Under the pieces are notes generated by a model. It saw only the letters and a list, made by a program, of their open reading frames with translations, ran no database searches and had not been told where the DNA came from. 64,000 bases of DNA from Ruegeria sp. EL01. GTDB lineage: Bacteria; Pseudomonadota; Alphaproteobacteria; Rhodobacterales; Rhodobacteraceae. The position numbers and the translations under genes were made by a program. The stretch covers positions 62,001-126,000 of the forward strand of contig NZ_OMPS01000001.1 of the NCBI RefSeq assembly GCF_900313035.1, given 5' to 3'. This document shows positions 57,169 to 64,000 of the stretch, piece after piece; position 1 is the first letter of the stretch; every line of letters starts with the position of its first letter.

Positions 57169-58098
57169 ATGGTCGATATCTTTTTGCGCACACTTCCGTT
57201 CTTTGCGATCATCGGCCTGGGATATTGGGCTGGTAGAACCCGGTTTTTTACCGCCGAAGCCACAGCATACCTCACCAAGTTCGTTTTCTACTTTGCCCTC
57301 TCAGCAATGCTGTTCCGTTTTGCATCCACCCTGCCCTTTGCAGAGATATTCAATGGGAGGTTGATGCTCGGATACCTGATCGGGACCGCGGCGGTTTACG
57401 CCCTGGCAAGTTTCGTGGCCTGGATACGCGGCCTCGACATTCCCACGGCCGCTGTCGAGGCGCAATGTGCGGCCATTGGAAATGTCGGATTTCTGGGCCT
57501 GCCCATGCTGGCGCTTTTGTTGACCGAGGCCGCGATCGGGCCAGTCATGCTGGTGCTGACAGTGGATCTGGTAGTTTTTTCTTCACTGATCGTCATCCTG
57601 ATCAATGGCGGCCGGGATGGAAAGCTGACACCTGCCACTTTTCGGCTGATTGGACTGGGTCTGCTCAAAAATCCTATGATCGTATCAATTTCCGCAGGTC
57701 TTCTCTGGTCTGCATTGCAGGTGCCGGTTCCGGGACCTCTGAACAACTTTCTGACCATCCTTGGCGGCGCAGCGACACCCGGCGCTTTGTTTGCGATCGG
57801 GGCCTCGCTTGCCGGAAAATCAGCAGAACGAGTTCAGGTCGCCGCCTGGCTCAGTTTTTGCAAACTGGCTATCCACCCGATATGCGTCGCTGTTGTTCTG
57901 ATCTGGCTGATCCCTATCGATCCCTTTCCGGCAACGGTTGTCATCGCGGCCGCGGCGTTGCCTGTAGCAGGTAATGTCTACATGCTGGCGGCGCATTACG
58001 GGGTCGCGCCGCATCGCGCATCAGCGGCGATATTGCTGTCGACCATCGCCAGCATTTTGACAATCCCGCTGGTTATCGCCTGGGTTGGAACACCCTGA
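57169..58098 (+). CDS. AEC-family (auxin efflux carrier type) transporter
   Basis: 309 residues with about ten hydrophobic segments and the AEC features FFAIIGLGYWAGR, LTKFVFYFALSAMLF and IGNVGFLGLPMLALL. Bacterial members export or exchange small organic acids such as malate or malonate; the substrate is not readable. It is divergent from the TetR gene and stands alone before fghA. Confidence 0.88.
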   Translation: MVDIFLRTLPFFAIIGLGYWAGRTRFFTAEATAYLTKFVFYFALSAMLFRFASTLPFAEIFNGRLMLGYLIGTAAVYALASFVAWIRGLDIPTAAVEAQCAAIGNVGFLGLPMLALLLTEAAIGPVMLVLTVDLVVFSSLIVILINGGRDGKLTPATFRLIGLGLLKNPMIVSISAGLLWSALQVPVPGPLNNFLTILGGAATPGALFAIGASLAGKSAERVQVAAWLSFCKLAIHPICVAVVLIWLIPIDPFPATVVIAAAALPVAGNVYMLAAHYGVAPHRASAAILLSTIASILTIPLVIAWVGTP

Positions 58099-58202
58099 TC
58101 GACACCATTGCGAAAAAAGCCCGCCGCCCAAGACGCGCGGACTTTACGCGACGACGTTGGATCGTTAGCCATGTCGCGACACTAATGTAAGGACGATGCC
58201 TG

Positions 58203-59036
58203 ATGGAAACCCTATCGGAAAATGCCTGTTTCGGTGGTGTGCAGGGCGTATACCGCCATGCCTCATCTACCTGCCAGTGCGATATGACCTTTGGCCTGTT
58301 TCTGCCGGTCGAGGCCAAGGATGGGCCGGTTCCAATCCTTTGGTATTTGTCAGGGCTGACCTGCACCCATGAAAACGCCATGACCAAAGCAGGGGCGCAG
58401 GCCTGGGCGGCTGAGCAGGGAATAGCCGTGGTTTTCCCAGATACATCCCCGCGTGGCGAAGGCGTTGCCGACCACGACGATTATGACCTGGGTCAGGGCG
58501 CCGGGTTCTACGTCAACGCAACTCAGGGACCCTGGGCGCCGCATTATAACATGTGGGATTATGTTGCCGAGGAACTGCCCGCCCTACTGGCCGAAAACTT
58601 CGCGATTGACAGCGATCGTCAGGCGATCACCGGGCATTCCATGGGAGGTCACGGCGCGCTGACGCTGGCCATGAATCTGCCGAGACGGTTCCGTTCAGTC
58701 TCGGCCTTTGCGCCGATCTCCAACCCCACTGGCGCCGATTGGGGGCGCAAGCAACTAAGCGCATACCTAGGCGGGGATGAGGCGCTTTGGGCCAAACACG
58801 ACGCGTCTGTGATGATGAAACAGACGGGTTTTGATGGCCCGATCCTGATCGACACGGGCGCCAACGACCAGTTTATCGACCTGTTGCGTCCCGAAGCGCT
58901 GGCCAGCGCGATTGCCGAACGCCGCCAGCAAGCGATCTATCGTCTGCAACCGGGCTACGATCATTCGTATTTCTTTGTGTCCACGTTCATGGAGGACCAC
59001 ATCACCTTCCATGCCGAGGCGCTATACGGGGACTAG
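58203..59036 (+). CDS. fghA: S-formylglutathione hydrolase
   Basis: 277 residues of the esterase D family. Nucleophile Ser146 in TGHSMGGHGALTLA, oxyanion region YLSGLTCTHEN, acid Asp in IDTGANDQF and catalytic His in GYDHSYFF. It hydrolyses S-formylglutathione to formate and glutathione, the second step of glutathione-dependent formaldehyde detoxification (EC 3.1.2.12). The partner formaldehyde dehydrogenase gene is not in this window. The stop is 3 nt before sthA. Confidence 0.95.
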   Translation: METLSENACFGGVQGVYRHASSTCQCDMTFGLFLPVEAKDGPVPILWYLSGLTCTHENAMTKAGAQAWAAEQGIAVVFPDTSPRGEGVADHDDYDLGQGAGFYVNATQGPWAPHYNMWDYVAEELPALLAENFAIDSDRQAITGHSMGGHGALTLAMNLPRRFRSVSAFAPISNPTGADWGRKQLSAYLGGDEALWAKHDASVMMKQTGFDGPILIDTGANDQFIDLLRPEALASAIAERRQQAIYRLQPGYDHSYFFVSTFMEDHITFHAEALYGD

Positions 59037-59039
59037 AAG

Positions 59040-60497
59040 ATGAGCAAGTACGACTATGACCTGATCATCATCGGATCCGGCCCTTCGGGGCGAGCTGCGG
59101 CAATTCAGGCTGGCAAGCTGCAACGTCGTGTTCTGGTCATTGATCGCCAGGACCGGTTGGGGGGCGTTTCAGTCCACACGGGCACGATCCCGTCTAAAAC
59201 GTTACGCGAAACTGTTCTGAACCTGTCGGGTTGGCGCGAGCGCAGTTTTTACGGCCGTTCTTACCGGGTCAAGGACCAGATCCGCGCCGAAGATCTGAAG
59301 GCGCGGCTGCACATGACGCTCGATCACGAGGTCGATGTGTTAGAGCATCAGTTCAACCGAAACCACGTCGAAACCTTGAATGGCTTCGCGAAATTCGTTG
59401 GCCCGCATGAGGTTGAGGTCGCAACAGACGCAGGTGAATCGACGTGCCTGACAGCGGCCAAATTTCTGATTGCCACCGGCACGAAGACCTATCGACCGGA
59501 CTACGTGCCGTTCAACGGCAAGACCATTGTTGACGGCGACACTTTTCTGGAAATGGCGGAAATCCCCCGCTCACTCGTGGTGATCGGAGCCGGGGTGATC
59601 GGCGTTGAATACGCCACCATGTTCTCGGCCCTGGACGTGCGGGTCACCTTGATCGAGCCGCGCGATACCTTCCTCGATTTCATCGACAGCCGGTTGATCC
59701 ACGACTTCACCCACCAAATCCGTGAAAACGGCGTAGATCTGAGACTGGGTTCAGCAGTGGAAAAGATCGAAGATGCAGGCAGTCATGTCGAAGTTACATT
59801 GGACAACGGGCGGCACGTGCGGGGCGAAATGCTGTTGTTTGCAGCCGGTCGCATGGGGGCCACATCAGCCTTGAATTTGGACTCGGTTGGGCTGGAAACC
59901 GATCACCGCAACCGGATCAGTGTGGATCGCAAGACCTATCAGACAACGGTGCCGCATATCTATGCGACTGGCGATGTCATCGGGCACCCGTCGCTTGCGT
60001 CAACATCGTTGCAGCAGGGTCGTGTAGCGGCTTGCCATGCGCTGGACACCCCGACATTGCCGGAAAGCCCATGGTACCCTTATGGCATCTATTCGGTGCC
60101 CGAGATTTCCACGTGCGGTATGTCTGAAGAAGAGCTGCAAGAGCGTGGCATCCCCTACGAAGTAGGCGTGGCGCGATTCCGCGAAACCTCGCGCGGGCAT
60201 ATCATGGGGTTGGAACATGGCATGCTGAAAATGCTGTTCTCACTGAAAACCCGACGGGTTCTGGGTGTGCAGATCGTGGGCGAAGGTGCAACCGAGTTGA
60301 TCCACATTGCTCAGGCGGTGCTGAACCTCAAGGGTACGGTGGACTACTTCGTGCAGAACACTTTCAACTATCCGACCTTGGCAGAAGCGTACAAAATCGC
60401 CGGGTTGGATGCGTTCAACCGCATGCCGATCCCCGAAGAATTCAAAGTGCGCAAAAAGACCGATGAGCCCGCCAAGAAAGAGGCCAAAAAGGCGTGA
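59040..60497 (+). CDS. sthA: Si-specific NAD(P)+ transhydrogenase
   Basis: 485 residues of the flavin disulfide reductase fold. FAD loop [10 protein letters not shown] (12-21), [10 protein letters not shown] in place of the redox disulfide (the Cys pair is absent, as in SthA), NAD-binding [10 protein letters not shown] and FAD-binding [11 protein letters not shown]. It equilibrates NADPH and NADH in the cytosol (EC 1.6.1.1). This may relieve excess NADPH from the NADP-dependent isocitrate dehydrogenase encoded at 806. The last 20 residues are Lys-rich. ATGA overlap with the next gene. Confidence 0.94.
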   Translation: MSKYDYDLIIIGSGPSGRAAAIQAGKLQRRVLVIDRQDRLGGVSVHTGTIPSKTLRETVLNLSGWRERSFYGRSYRVKDQIRAEDLKARLHMTLDHEVDVLEHQFNRNHVETLNGFAKFVGPHEVEVATDAGESTCLTAAKFLIATGTKTYRPDYVPFNGKTIVDGDTFLEMAEIPRSLVVIGAGVIGVEYATMFSALDVRVTLIEPRDTFLDFIDSRLIHDFTHQIRENGVDLRLGSAVEKIEDAGSHVEVTLDNGRHVRGEMLLFAAGRMGATSALNLDSVGLETDHRNRISVDRKTYQTTVPHIYATGDVIGHPSLASTSLQQGRVAACHALDTPTLPESPWYPYGIYSVPEISTCGMSEEELQERGIPYEVGVARFRETSRGHIMGLEHGMLKMLFSLKTRRVLGVQIVGEGATELIHIAQAVLNLKGTVDYFVQNTFNYPTLAEAYKIAGLDAFNRMPIPEEFKVRKKTDEPAKKEAKKA

Positions 60498-60949
60498 CCA
60501 CGCTCTACATCGACGGAGATGCCTGCCCCGTAAAGGCCGAGGCCGAACGGGTCGCCACAAGGCACAAGGTGCCAATGGTGCTGGTCTCAAATGGTGGGTT
60601 GCGGCCTTCGGCCAATCCGCTGGTTCAAGTCGTCATTGTCGCGGAAGGCGCGGATGAGGCGGATAAGTGGATCGCGGACCGTTGCGGTCCGGGTGATGTC
60701 GTGGTCACATCCGACATCCCGCTGGCGGCGAAATGCGTTGAGGCTGGTGCGCGTGTCCTGCGCCCGACTGGTGAGGCGTTCACACAGGCGAATATTGGCC
60801 AGCAGCTGGCGATGCGGGACCTTATGGCCGACTTGCGCGCGGCCAATCCTCTGGGCGCGGGCGGCGGCGGCAAACCCTTTGGCAAGGCCGATCGGTCCCG
60901 CTTTCTGGACACGCTCGAGCGGGAATTGCGGGCCTCGCAGCGCCAGTAG
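60494..60949 (+). CDS. YaiI/YqxD family (UPF0178) protein
   Basis: 151 residues of the DUF188 family: [18 protein letters not shown] at the N-terminus, then [18 protein letters not shown] and [12 protein letters not shown]. The pattern of conserved Asp residues resembles PIN/NYN-type nucleases, but no activity has been established that I know of. It is translationally coupled to sthA by an ATGA overlap. Confidence 0.9.
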   Translation: MTTLYIDGDACPVKAEAERVATRHKVPMVLVSNGGLRPSANPLVQVVIVAEGADEADKWIADRCGPGDVVVTSDIPLAAKCVEAGARVLRPTGEAFTQANIGQQLAMRDLMADLRAANPLGAGGGGKPFGKADRSRFLDTLERELRASQRQ

Positions 60950-61058
60950 CGACCCTGCAAAAGTCATCACATACCGGAATGGTGGCGACTTTCGCTTGTG
61001 TCTGATCGCGGCAACCTCAACACTCGTGCAGAGCGATTTTGAGCACGGAGCGCAGATT

Positions 61059-62153
61059 ATGAAGGTAAAAAACGATCACTACCGATCGATCTGGTGGGAC
61101 AAGACGGCCGATGAGGTTCGGATAATCGACCAGCGGTGGCTACCGTATCAGTTTCGAATAGTGACCCTGAAATCCCTCGACGAATTCGCGACGGCGATCC
61201 GCGACATGTGGGTCAGAGGCGCGCCTTTGATCGGGGCGACCGCTGCGTTTGCAATAGCCGAACAAATGTCACGCGACAGCTCGGACGCCGCCTTTGACGC
61301 CGCTTACGATGTCCTGCACGCCACACGACCCACGGCGATCAACCTCAGATGGGCACTGGACAGGTGCCGTGCGGCACTGATGCCCCTGACCGTCAGTGAC
61401 CGAGCTGATCGGGCCTGGGCCCTGGCACAGGACATCGCCGATGAAGATGTCGAGATCAACGCATCGATTGGCCGCCACGGTTTAGAGTTGATCAAGGAGA
61501 TTGCCGCGCGCAAGCCCGAGGGCGAACCGGTCCGCCTGCTGACCCACTGCAACGCGGGCTGGCTGGCAACAGTGGATTGGGGCACGGCAACCAGCCCGAT
61601 GTATCACGCGCATGAGGCAGGTATTCCAGTCCACATCTGGGTCGATGAAACACGTCCCCGCAATCAGGGGGCACTGACCTCATGGGAGCTGGGCGAACAT
61701 GGCATTCCACATCGCTACATCGTGGACAATGCAGGCGGGCATTTGATGCAGCATGGGCTGGTTGATGCGGTGATCACCGGCACCGACAGAACCACCGCGC
61801 AGGGGGACGTGTGCAACAAAATCGGCACCTATCTGAAAGCGCTTGCGGCCCGCGACAACGGGGTACCATTTTACGTTGCCCTGCCCTCGCCGACAATCGA
61901 CTGGACTGTGCGGGACGGCGTGGCCGAAATCCCGATCGAGGAACGCGATCAGCGCGAGGTGACACATGTCATGGGCGTTGACGATCAGGGAAGTGTCGAA
62001 GATGTGCGCGTTGCGCCCAACGGGACCGAAGGCGGCAATCCGGCTTTTGACGTCACCCCCAACCGGCTTGTGACGGGCCTGATCACCGAACGCGGCGTAT
62101 GCGGCGCCTCAGCCGAGGGACTGGCGGCGCTGTTTCCCGACCGGGCAGGTTGA
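61059..62153 (+). CDS. mtnA: S-methyl-5-thioribose-1-phosphate isomerase
   Basis: 364 residues. It isomerises methylthioribose 1-phosphate to methylthioribulose 1-phosphate in the methionine salvage or related MTA shunt (EC 5.3.1.23). [15 protein letters not shown] is the substrate loop, Cys164 ([10 protein letters not shown]) and Asp243 ([10 protein letters not shown]) are the catalytic pair. The frame is open back to 60591 but that part overlaps the YaiI gene; the ATG at 61059 follows GGAG. No other mtn gene lies nearby. It converges with the MFS gene 14 nt away. Confidence 0.94.
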   Translation: MKVKNDHYRSIWWDKTADEVRIIDQRWLPYQFRIVTLKSLDEFATAIRDMWVRGAPLIGATAAFAIAEQMSRDSSDAAFDAAYDVLHATRPTAINLRWALDRCRAALMPLTVSDRADRAWALAQDIADEDVEINASIGRHGLELIKEIAARKPEGEPVRLLTHCNAGWLATVDWGTATSPMYHAHEAGIPVHIWVDETRPRNQGALTSWELGEHGIPHRYIVDNAGGHLMQHGLVDAVITGTDRTTAQGDVCNKIGTYLKALAARDNGVPFYVALPSPTIDWTVRDGVAEIPIEERDQREVTHVMGVDDQGSVEDVRVAPNGTEGGNPAFDVTPNRLVTGLITERGVCGASAEGLAALFPDRAG

Positions 62154-62159
62154 CCAGCT

Positions 62160-62182
62160 GCAGCGGCTCAGACCGCCGCTGC
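62160..62182. terminator. Inverted repeat at the mtnA/MFS convergence
   Basis: GCAGCGGC and GCCGCTGC form an 8-bp stem with a 7-nt loop, 6 nt after the mtnA stop and covering the end of the convergent MFS gene. No T run follows, and the Ala-rich codons there could cause it by chance. Confidence 0.35.
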
Positions 62183-63409
62183 CGTTGCCCTGCGGTTTTC
62201 GCGGATCGGCAGGTGGATTATTGCACTGAAGGCGCCGATTGCGACGCCGATCCACCATACCGTGGTGTAGTCGCCGTATTGGTCATACATGCGACCGCCC
62301 AACCAGACGCCCAGAAAACTGCCAACCTGATGGCTAAAGAAGATGATGCCGTACAGCGTTCCCATATATCGCAGACCATAGAGATGCGCGACCAGACCAG
62401 ATGTCAGAGGAACGGTTGCCAACCACAGCGACCCCATCACCAGCGAGAAAGCGATCACTGAAAGCGGCGTGATCGGAAATACGATGAACAACGCTGCTGC
62501 AATCGTTCGTCCTGTGTAAACTGCGGCCAACAAGTATTTCTTTGGAAAACGATTTCCTGCCCAACCGGCCAGTAAAGTGCCGCCAATATTGGCCAAACCG
62601 ATCAAAGAAATCGAGACTGCACCCAAGGCGGATGTGGATGTGATACCGATCGAATGCAGAACACCCCCCGGCTGGATTGGGCCACACATCTCGGTCACGA
62701 AGGCCGGAAAATGCGCCGTGATAAAGCCCAGCTGATACCCGCAACTGAAGAACCCCAGGAAGATAAGCGCATAAGACGGGTCTCGAAGTGCCTTGCCCAG
62801 AATTCGGGCCATGCTTTCTTCCTGCTCAACCTTGCTCATCGGCTGCGGTGCGCGCATGAACGGCAGTGTCAGGACGAGTGCCAGAACCGCAATGGCAAAC
62901 ACGATGAAGACCTGTTGCCAAGGCAGGAACGTCAGCAACCATTCTGCTATCGGAGCGCCGAGAACCTGACCAAAGCTGCCGGCTGCTGTGACAATGGCAA
63001 GCGACATGGATCTGTTTTCGTCAGACGACGCCCGACCTACAACGGCCAGGACCACACCAAACCCGGTTCCGGCGATACCAAACCCGACAAGCCAGGCATA
63101 CATCTGGTGTTCAAACGGCGTAACAGACCACGCCGACAGCACCATGCCAGCGGCGTAGACCAACGCACCCAGAACGATCGCGCGGCGATCACCCACCTTT
63201 TCGGCGATCGCGGCAAAGATCGGCTGTCCAATCCCCCAAGCCAGGTTCTGGATCGCTATGGCCATCGAGAAATCAGTCCGCAGCCAGCCGAATTCTTCCG
63301 CAATCGGGATCTGGAACACACCGAATGAGCCACGTACAGCGAAGTTCACCGTGATGATGATGCAAGCAACGATCAGGATTGGATTCAGCAGGCGAACGGA
63401 TTGCGGCAT
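62168..63409 (-). CDS. Major facilitator superfamily transporter
   Basis: 413 residues with twelve predicted membrane segments in two halves and a basic cytoplasmic loop near residues 185-205. AIAEKVGDRRAIVLGAL is the MFS motif between segments 2 and 3. It resembles the oxalate/formate antiporter-like or monocarboxylate group, but the substrate is unknown. Convergent with mtnA and divergent from zapE across 149 bp that holds no other gene. Confidence 0.9.
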   Translation of the reverse strand: MPQSVRLLNPILIVACIIITVNFAVRGSFGVFQIPIAEEFGWLRTDFSMAIAIQNLAWGIGQPIFAAIAEKVGDRRAIVLGALVYAAGMVLSAWSVTPFEHQMYAWLVGFGIAGTGFGVVLAVVGRASSDENRSMSLAIVTAAGSFGQVLGAPIAEWLLTFLPWQQVFIVFAIAVLALVLTLPFMRAPQPMSKVEQEESMARILGKALRDPSYALIFLGFFSCGYQLGFITAHFPAFVTEMCGPIQPGGVLHSIGITSTSALGAVSISLIGLANIGGTLLAGWAGNRFPKKYLLAAVYTGRTIAAALFIVFPITPLSVIAFSLVMGSLWLATVPLTSGLVAHLYGLRYMGTLYGIIFFSHQVGSFLGVWLGGRMYDQYGDYTTVWWIGVAIGAFSAIIHLPIRENRRATAAAV

Positions 63410-63558
63410 CGGGCCCCCATGGTATTCGTGTATTGGAAACTACTGTTTTTGGTGAAGGCGTCAAATCAGCAGATTTGCGGTCACTAATAAGCAATTTTGA
63501 TGCCTCTTGAAATTTGGTTGCTTTTCAAGTGGCAAGCCGAACGGTAAGGCTCAGACTC

Positions 63559-64000
63559 ATGACGGATCTGATTTCGCTTTACGAGGCCCTCATCGCCGAC
63601 GGGTCCTTGACCCGTGATGACGCGCAGGAGGCCGTTCTGCCGCATTTCGAACGTATCCGAAAGGCATTGGCTGAACCGGTCAAACGTGGCTTGTTTCGCA
63701 AAGCTCCGCCCGCACCCAAAGGGTTGTATCTGTGGGGCGGTGTTGGGCGCGGGAAATCCATGTTGATGGATATGTTCGTCGACAATTTGACAGACATTCC
63801 GGCAAGACGCGTTCATTTCCATGCGTTTATGCAGGAAATCCATGCCGGAATGCACAAGGCGCGGCAGGACGGGGTCGAGGACGCCCTGGCACCCGTGGCG
63901 CAGGGCGTGGTGAAATCCGTGCGCTTGCTGGCTTTCGATGAGATGCAAATCACCGATATCACCGACGCGATGATTGTCGGGCGCTTGTTCGATATGTTGC
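63559..64000 (+). CDS. zapE: Cell division protein ZapE (AFG1-like ATPase), cut at the window edge
   Basis: The frame from the ATG at 63559 stays open for 147 codons to the right edge. Residues 60-67 read GGVGRGKS (Walker A), followed by HFHAFMQEIH and LLAFDEMQITDITDAMIVG (Walker B), all typical of the ZapE/AFG1 family, about 350-390 residues in full. ZapE is an ATPase linked to the division ring in E. coli. Only the N-terminal third is visible. Confidence 0.92.
   Translation, partial: MTDLISLYEALIADGSLTRDDAQEAVLPHFERIRKALAEPVKRGLFRKAPPAPKGLYLWGGVGRGKSMLMDMFVDNLTDIPARRVHFHAFMQEIHAGMHKARQDGVEDALAPVAQGVVKSVRLLAFDEMQITDITDAMIVGRLFDML

Noticed and set aside
60591-61058. Extension of mtnA upstream to 60591
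   Set aside because: The extra 156 codons lie over the YaiI-family gene in another frame; MtnA starts properly at 61059 behind GGAG.

Overview
The window looks like a chromosomal segment of a marine alphaproteobacterium of the Roseobacter group (Rhodobacterales). The inference rests on gene content (monomeric NADP isocitrate dehydrogenase, UgpC/Agl-type sugar ABC systems, DUF1636 next to a cobalamin transporter, hut genes with the HutF/HutG branch, ZapE, YaiI, Si-specific transhydrogenase), moderately high GC, and many 4-bp ATGA overlaps inside operons. I saw no rRNA, tRNA, IS element, prophage or CRISPR array. The gene density and even codon style suggest ordinary, stably inherited accessory metabolism. 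No stretch above about 300 bp lacks a gene or an RNA element.

Layout. 1-3019: the C-terminally cut end of a formyltransferase-domain gene and icd. 3301-16566: a galactoside island. An IclR regulator and a UgpC-type ATPase diverge from a CUT1 sugar transporter, a GH4 alpha-galactosidase, and an apparently complete oxidative (De Ley-Doudoroff) galactose route: SDR dehydrogenase, SMP-30 lactonase, IlvD/Edd-type dehydratase, DgoK kinase and DgoA aldolase, ending with a GH42 beta-galactosidase. 16607-21154: a polyamine-type ABC operon whose last permease has a peculiar C-terminal tail. 21280-27545: an operon of isomerase-like protein, LacI regulator, amino-acid-type binding protein, very long amino-acid-type permease and a second GH42, with no ATPase of its own. 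27625-39183: an alpha-glucoside locus (aglEFGAK) with a divergent LacI regulator that leads into a beta-glucosidase/glucokinase fusion, a fructokinase-like kinase and a D-lyxose isomerase-like cupin. 39321-43500: two unknown small genes, a cobalamin riboswitch, a small ORF, DUF1636 and a BtuD-F-C-like transporter. 43613-47094: nadABC. 47258-54702: histidine utilisation, hutIHGU divergent from hutF, then hutC. 54757-64000: an aldehyde dehydrogenase with a nearby TetR regulator, an AEC transporter, fghA-sthA-yaiI, mtnA, an MFS transporter and the start of zapE.

How it fits together. The first 39 kb is mostly an uptake-and-hydrolysis platform for alpha- and beta-galactosides and alpha- and beta-glucosides, each branch with its own repressor and recognisable palindromic operators. 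Hydrolysis is intracellular: none of the glycosidases has a signal peptide. Released galactose can go through the oxidative pathway and released glucose is phosphorylated by the glucokinase half of the fusion. In all four ABC operons of this part a stable hairpin lies 8-18 nt behind the binding-protein gene.

Most unusual items: the GH1-glucokinase fusion; the amino-acid-type transporter paired with GH42; the duplicated motif on the PotC-like permease; a galactose-dehydrogenase-like SDR with Asn in place of the catalytic Lys; and a strongly initiated small ORF immediately behind the B12 riboswitch.
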